From contig CAMPDV010001580.1 of the NCBI GenBank assembly GCA_946699065.1, forward strand, positions 1 to 64,000: a stretch of DNA of 64,000 bases, written 5' to 3'. The position numbers were made by a program, and so were the translations under genes. This DNA is from Loxodes magnus. Its lineage: Eukaryota > Ciliophora > Karyorelictea > Loxodida > Loxodidae. Below are positions 62,591 to 64,000 of the stretch, one piece after another. The stretch's first letter is position 1, and every line of letters begins with the position of its first letter. The notes beneath the pieces are model-generated. The model saw only the letters and a list, made by a program, of their open reading frames with translations, did not search any database and was not told the origin of the DNA.

Positions 62591-64000
62591 ACTTCTAGAT
62601 ACTTTCAATCACTGATCTTCACACTCTTTTATTTACTTTTTTTATTCACTTTTCCTAGAAATCTTATTTAACTTCTAGATACTTTCAATTACTGATATTC
62701 ACACTCTTTTTCTTACTTTTTTTATTCACTTTTCTTAGAAATCTTATTTAACTTCTAGATACTTTCAATTACTGATCTTCACACTCTTTTATTTATTTTT
62801 CTTATTCACTTTTCCTAGAAATCTTATTTAACTTCTAGATACTTTCAATTACTGATCTTCACACTCTTTTATTTATTTTTCTTATTCACTTTTCCTAGAA
62901 ATCTTATTTAACTTCTAGATACTTTCAATCATGATCTTCACACTCTTTTCTTACTTTTCTTATTCACTTTTCTTAGAAATCTTATTTAACTTCTAGATAC
63001 TTTCAATCACTGATCTTCACACTCTTTTTCTTACTTTTCTTATTCACTTTTATTATAAATCTTATTTATCTTCTAGATACTTTCAATCACTGATCTTCAC
63101 ACTCTCTTATTTACTTTTCTTATTCACTTTTCTTAGAAATCTTATTTAACTTCTAGATACTTTCAATCATGATCTTCACACTCTTTTTCTTACTTTTCTT
63201 ATTCACTTTTCTTAGAAAACTTATTTAACTTCTAGATACTTTCAATTACTGATCTTCACACTCTTTTATTTACTTTTCTTATTCACTTCTCTCAGAAATC
63301 ATATTTAACTTCTAGATACTTTCAATCATGATCTTCACACTCTTTTTCTTACTTTTCTTATTCACTTTTCTCAGAAATCTTATTTAACTTCTGGATACTT
63401 TCAATTACTGATCTTCACACTCTTTTTTTTACTTTTCTTATTCACTTCTCTCAGAAATCTTATTTAACTTCTAGATACTTTCAATTACTGATCTTCACAC
63501 TCTTTTCTTACTTTTCTTATTCACTTTTCCTAGAAATCTTATTTAACTTCTAGATACTTTCAATTACTTATCTTCACACTCTTTTTTTTACTTTTCTTAT
63601 TCACTTTTCTTAGAAATCTTATTTAACTTCTAGATACTTTCAATTACTTATCTTCACACTCTTTTATTTATTTTTCTTATTCACTTTTCTTAGAAATCTT
63701 ATTTAACTTCTAGATACTTTCAATTACTGATCTTCACACTCTTTTATTTACTTTTTTTATTCACTTTTCTTAGAAATCTTATTTAACTTCTAGATACTTT
63801 CAATCATGATCTTCACACTCTTTTTCTTACTTTTCTTATTCACTTTTCTTAGAAAACTTATTTATCTTCTAGATACTTTCAATTACTCATCTTCACACTC
63901 TTTTATTTACTTTTCTTATTCACTTCTCTCAGAAATCATATTTAACTTCTAGATACTTTCAATTACTGATCTTCACACTCTTTTATTTATTTTTCTTATT

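Larger units (their letters stand above)
1..64000. repeat. AT-rich satellite array, ~80-bp monomer, ~800 copies
   Basis: The whole window is head-to-tail copies of one monomer, always in the same orientation. Landmarks in order are AGAAATCTTATTTAAC (1-16), TCTAGATAC (18-26), GATCTTCACACTC (38-50), then a pyrimidine-rich half (41-80) with short T runs. Most units are 80 bp; 78, 79, 81 and 58 bp forms also occur. The usual form has only three G (positions 2, 22, 38) and no CpG. No unique DNA interrupts the array and neither end of the array is inside the window. This is seen directly. That it is centromeric or heterochromatic satellite is an inference from size and uniformity. I do not recognise the family. 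All gene-free stretches in this window are this repeat. Confidence 0.99.
37200..64000. repeat. Satellite zone 3: 79-bp monomer rich part
   Basis: Two one-base deletions are common here: CATGATC (loss of C36) and TCTTTTCTTAC (one T or A fewer in tract 51-60). Many units also have TTTTTTTATT (C65>T). CTTACAAATC units cluster near 38.2-39.4 kb and reappear near 54.94 and 60.51 kb. Average unit length therefore drops slightly below 80 bp. AGAAAAC dimers are still present, mostly coupled to CATGATC units. The window ends inside the array. Confidence 0.75.

Noticed and set aside
1-64000. AATAAA polyadenylation-like signals on the minus strand
   Set aside because: They are the complement of TTTATT present in every ATTTAC-type monomer, so they carry no specific information.
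1-64000. CRISPR array (regular short repeats)
   Set aside because: There are no unique spacers; the whole 80-bp unit is repeated with scattered variants, and the unit is continuous.
1-64000. Telomeric or subtelomeric repeat
   Set aside because: No TTAGGG, TTAGG or TTTAGGG runs occur; the plus strand nearly lacks G, and GG is found only in the rare CTGGATAC and CTGGAAATC alleles.
1-64000. CENP-B box in the monomer
   Set aside because: The essential CG-containing core cannot be present, since the common monomer has no CpG.

Overview
The window is one uninterrupted tandem satellite array. About 800 copies of an AT-rich monomer of about 80 bp run head to tail in a single orientation from base 1 to base 64000. 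I see no credible gene, RNA gene, transposon, CRISPR array or unique flanking sequence on either strand. Such an array points to a eukaryotic chromosome (centromeric, pericentromeric or other constitutive heterochromatin). The species cannot be named from this sequence, and I do not recognise the monomer as a published family.

Monomer numbering used throughout: position 1 is the first A of AGAAATCTTATTTAAC. TCTAGA lies at 18-23, GATC at 38-41, CACACTC at 44-50, and a pyrimidine-rich half at 41-80. The common form has about 19 A, 41 T, 17 C and 3 G per 80 (about 25% GC, no CpG), so the plus strand is extremely G-poor. Diagnostic variable sites are 1-6, 8, 15, 19, 21-22, 34, 36, 38, 41, the T/C/A tract 51-60, 65, and 76-80. 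Combinations of these alleles act as haplotypes and reveal a second and third level of organisation.

Layout. (1) About 1-13.99 kb: monomers without the AGAAAAC or CATGATC alleles, ordered into higher-order repeats (HORs) of about 1.04-1.44 kb (13-18 monomers), with disturbed patches near 9.57, 11.47-11.64, 12.07-12.13 and 12.3 kb. (2) About 13.99-37.2 kb: a linked AGAAAAC / ATCATATTTAAC dimer appears, together with 58-bp deleted monomers and AATTATTTTT-type monomers. A block of about 3.4 kb at 14.74-18.18 kb recurs at 30.09-33.6 kb, and smaller pieces recur at 26.9-28.5 and 35.9-36.3 kb. (3) About 37.2-64 kb: rich in 79-bp monomers (CATGATC and TCTTTTCTTAC forms) and in the C65>T form. Dispersed-tandem duplications have offsets of about 0.95, 3.34, 3.66, 4.86 and 15.4-15.6 kb, and a compact trimeric HOR of 239 bp lies at 59.0-60.2 kb.

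Nothing here works as a gene system. The biology is array evolution: unequal exchange, block duplication, local conversion and microhomology deletion. The few open frames of 72 codons are by-products of the repeat. All block limits were read by eye and are good to roughly one monomer; no alignment was computed.
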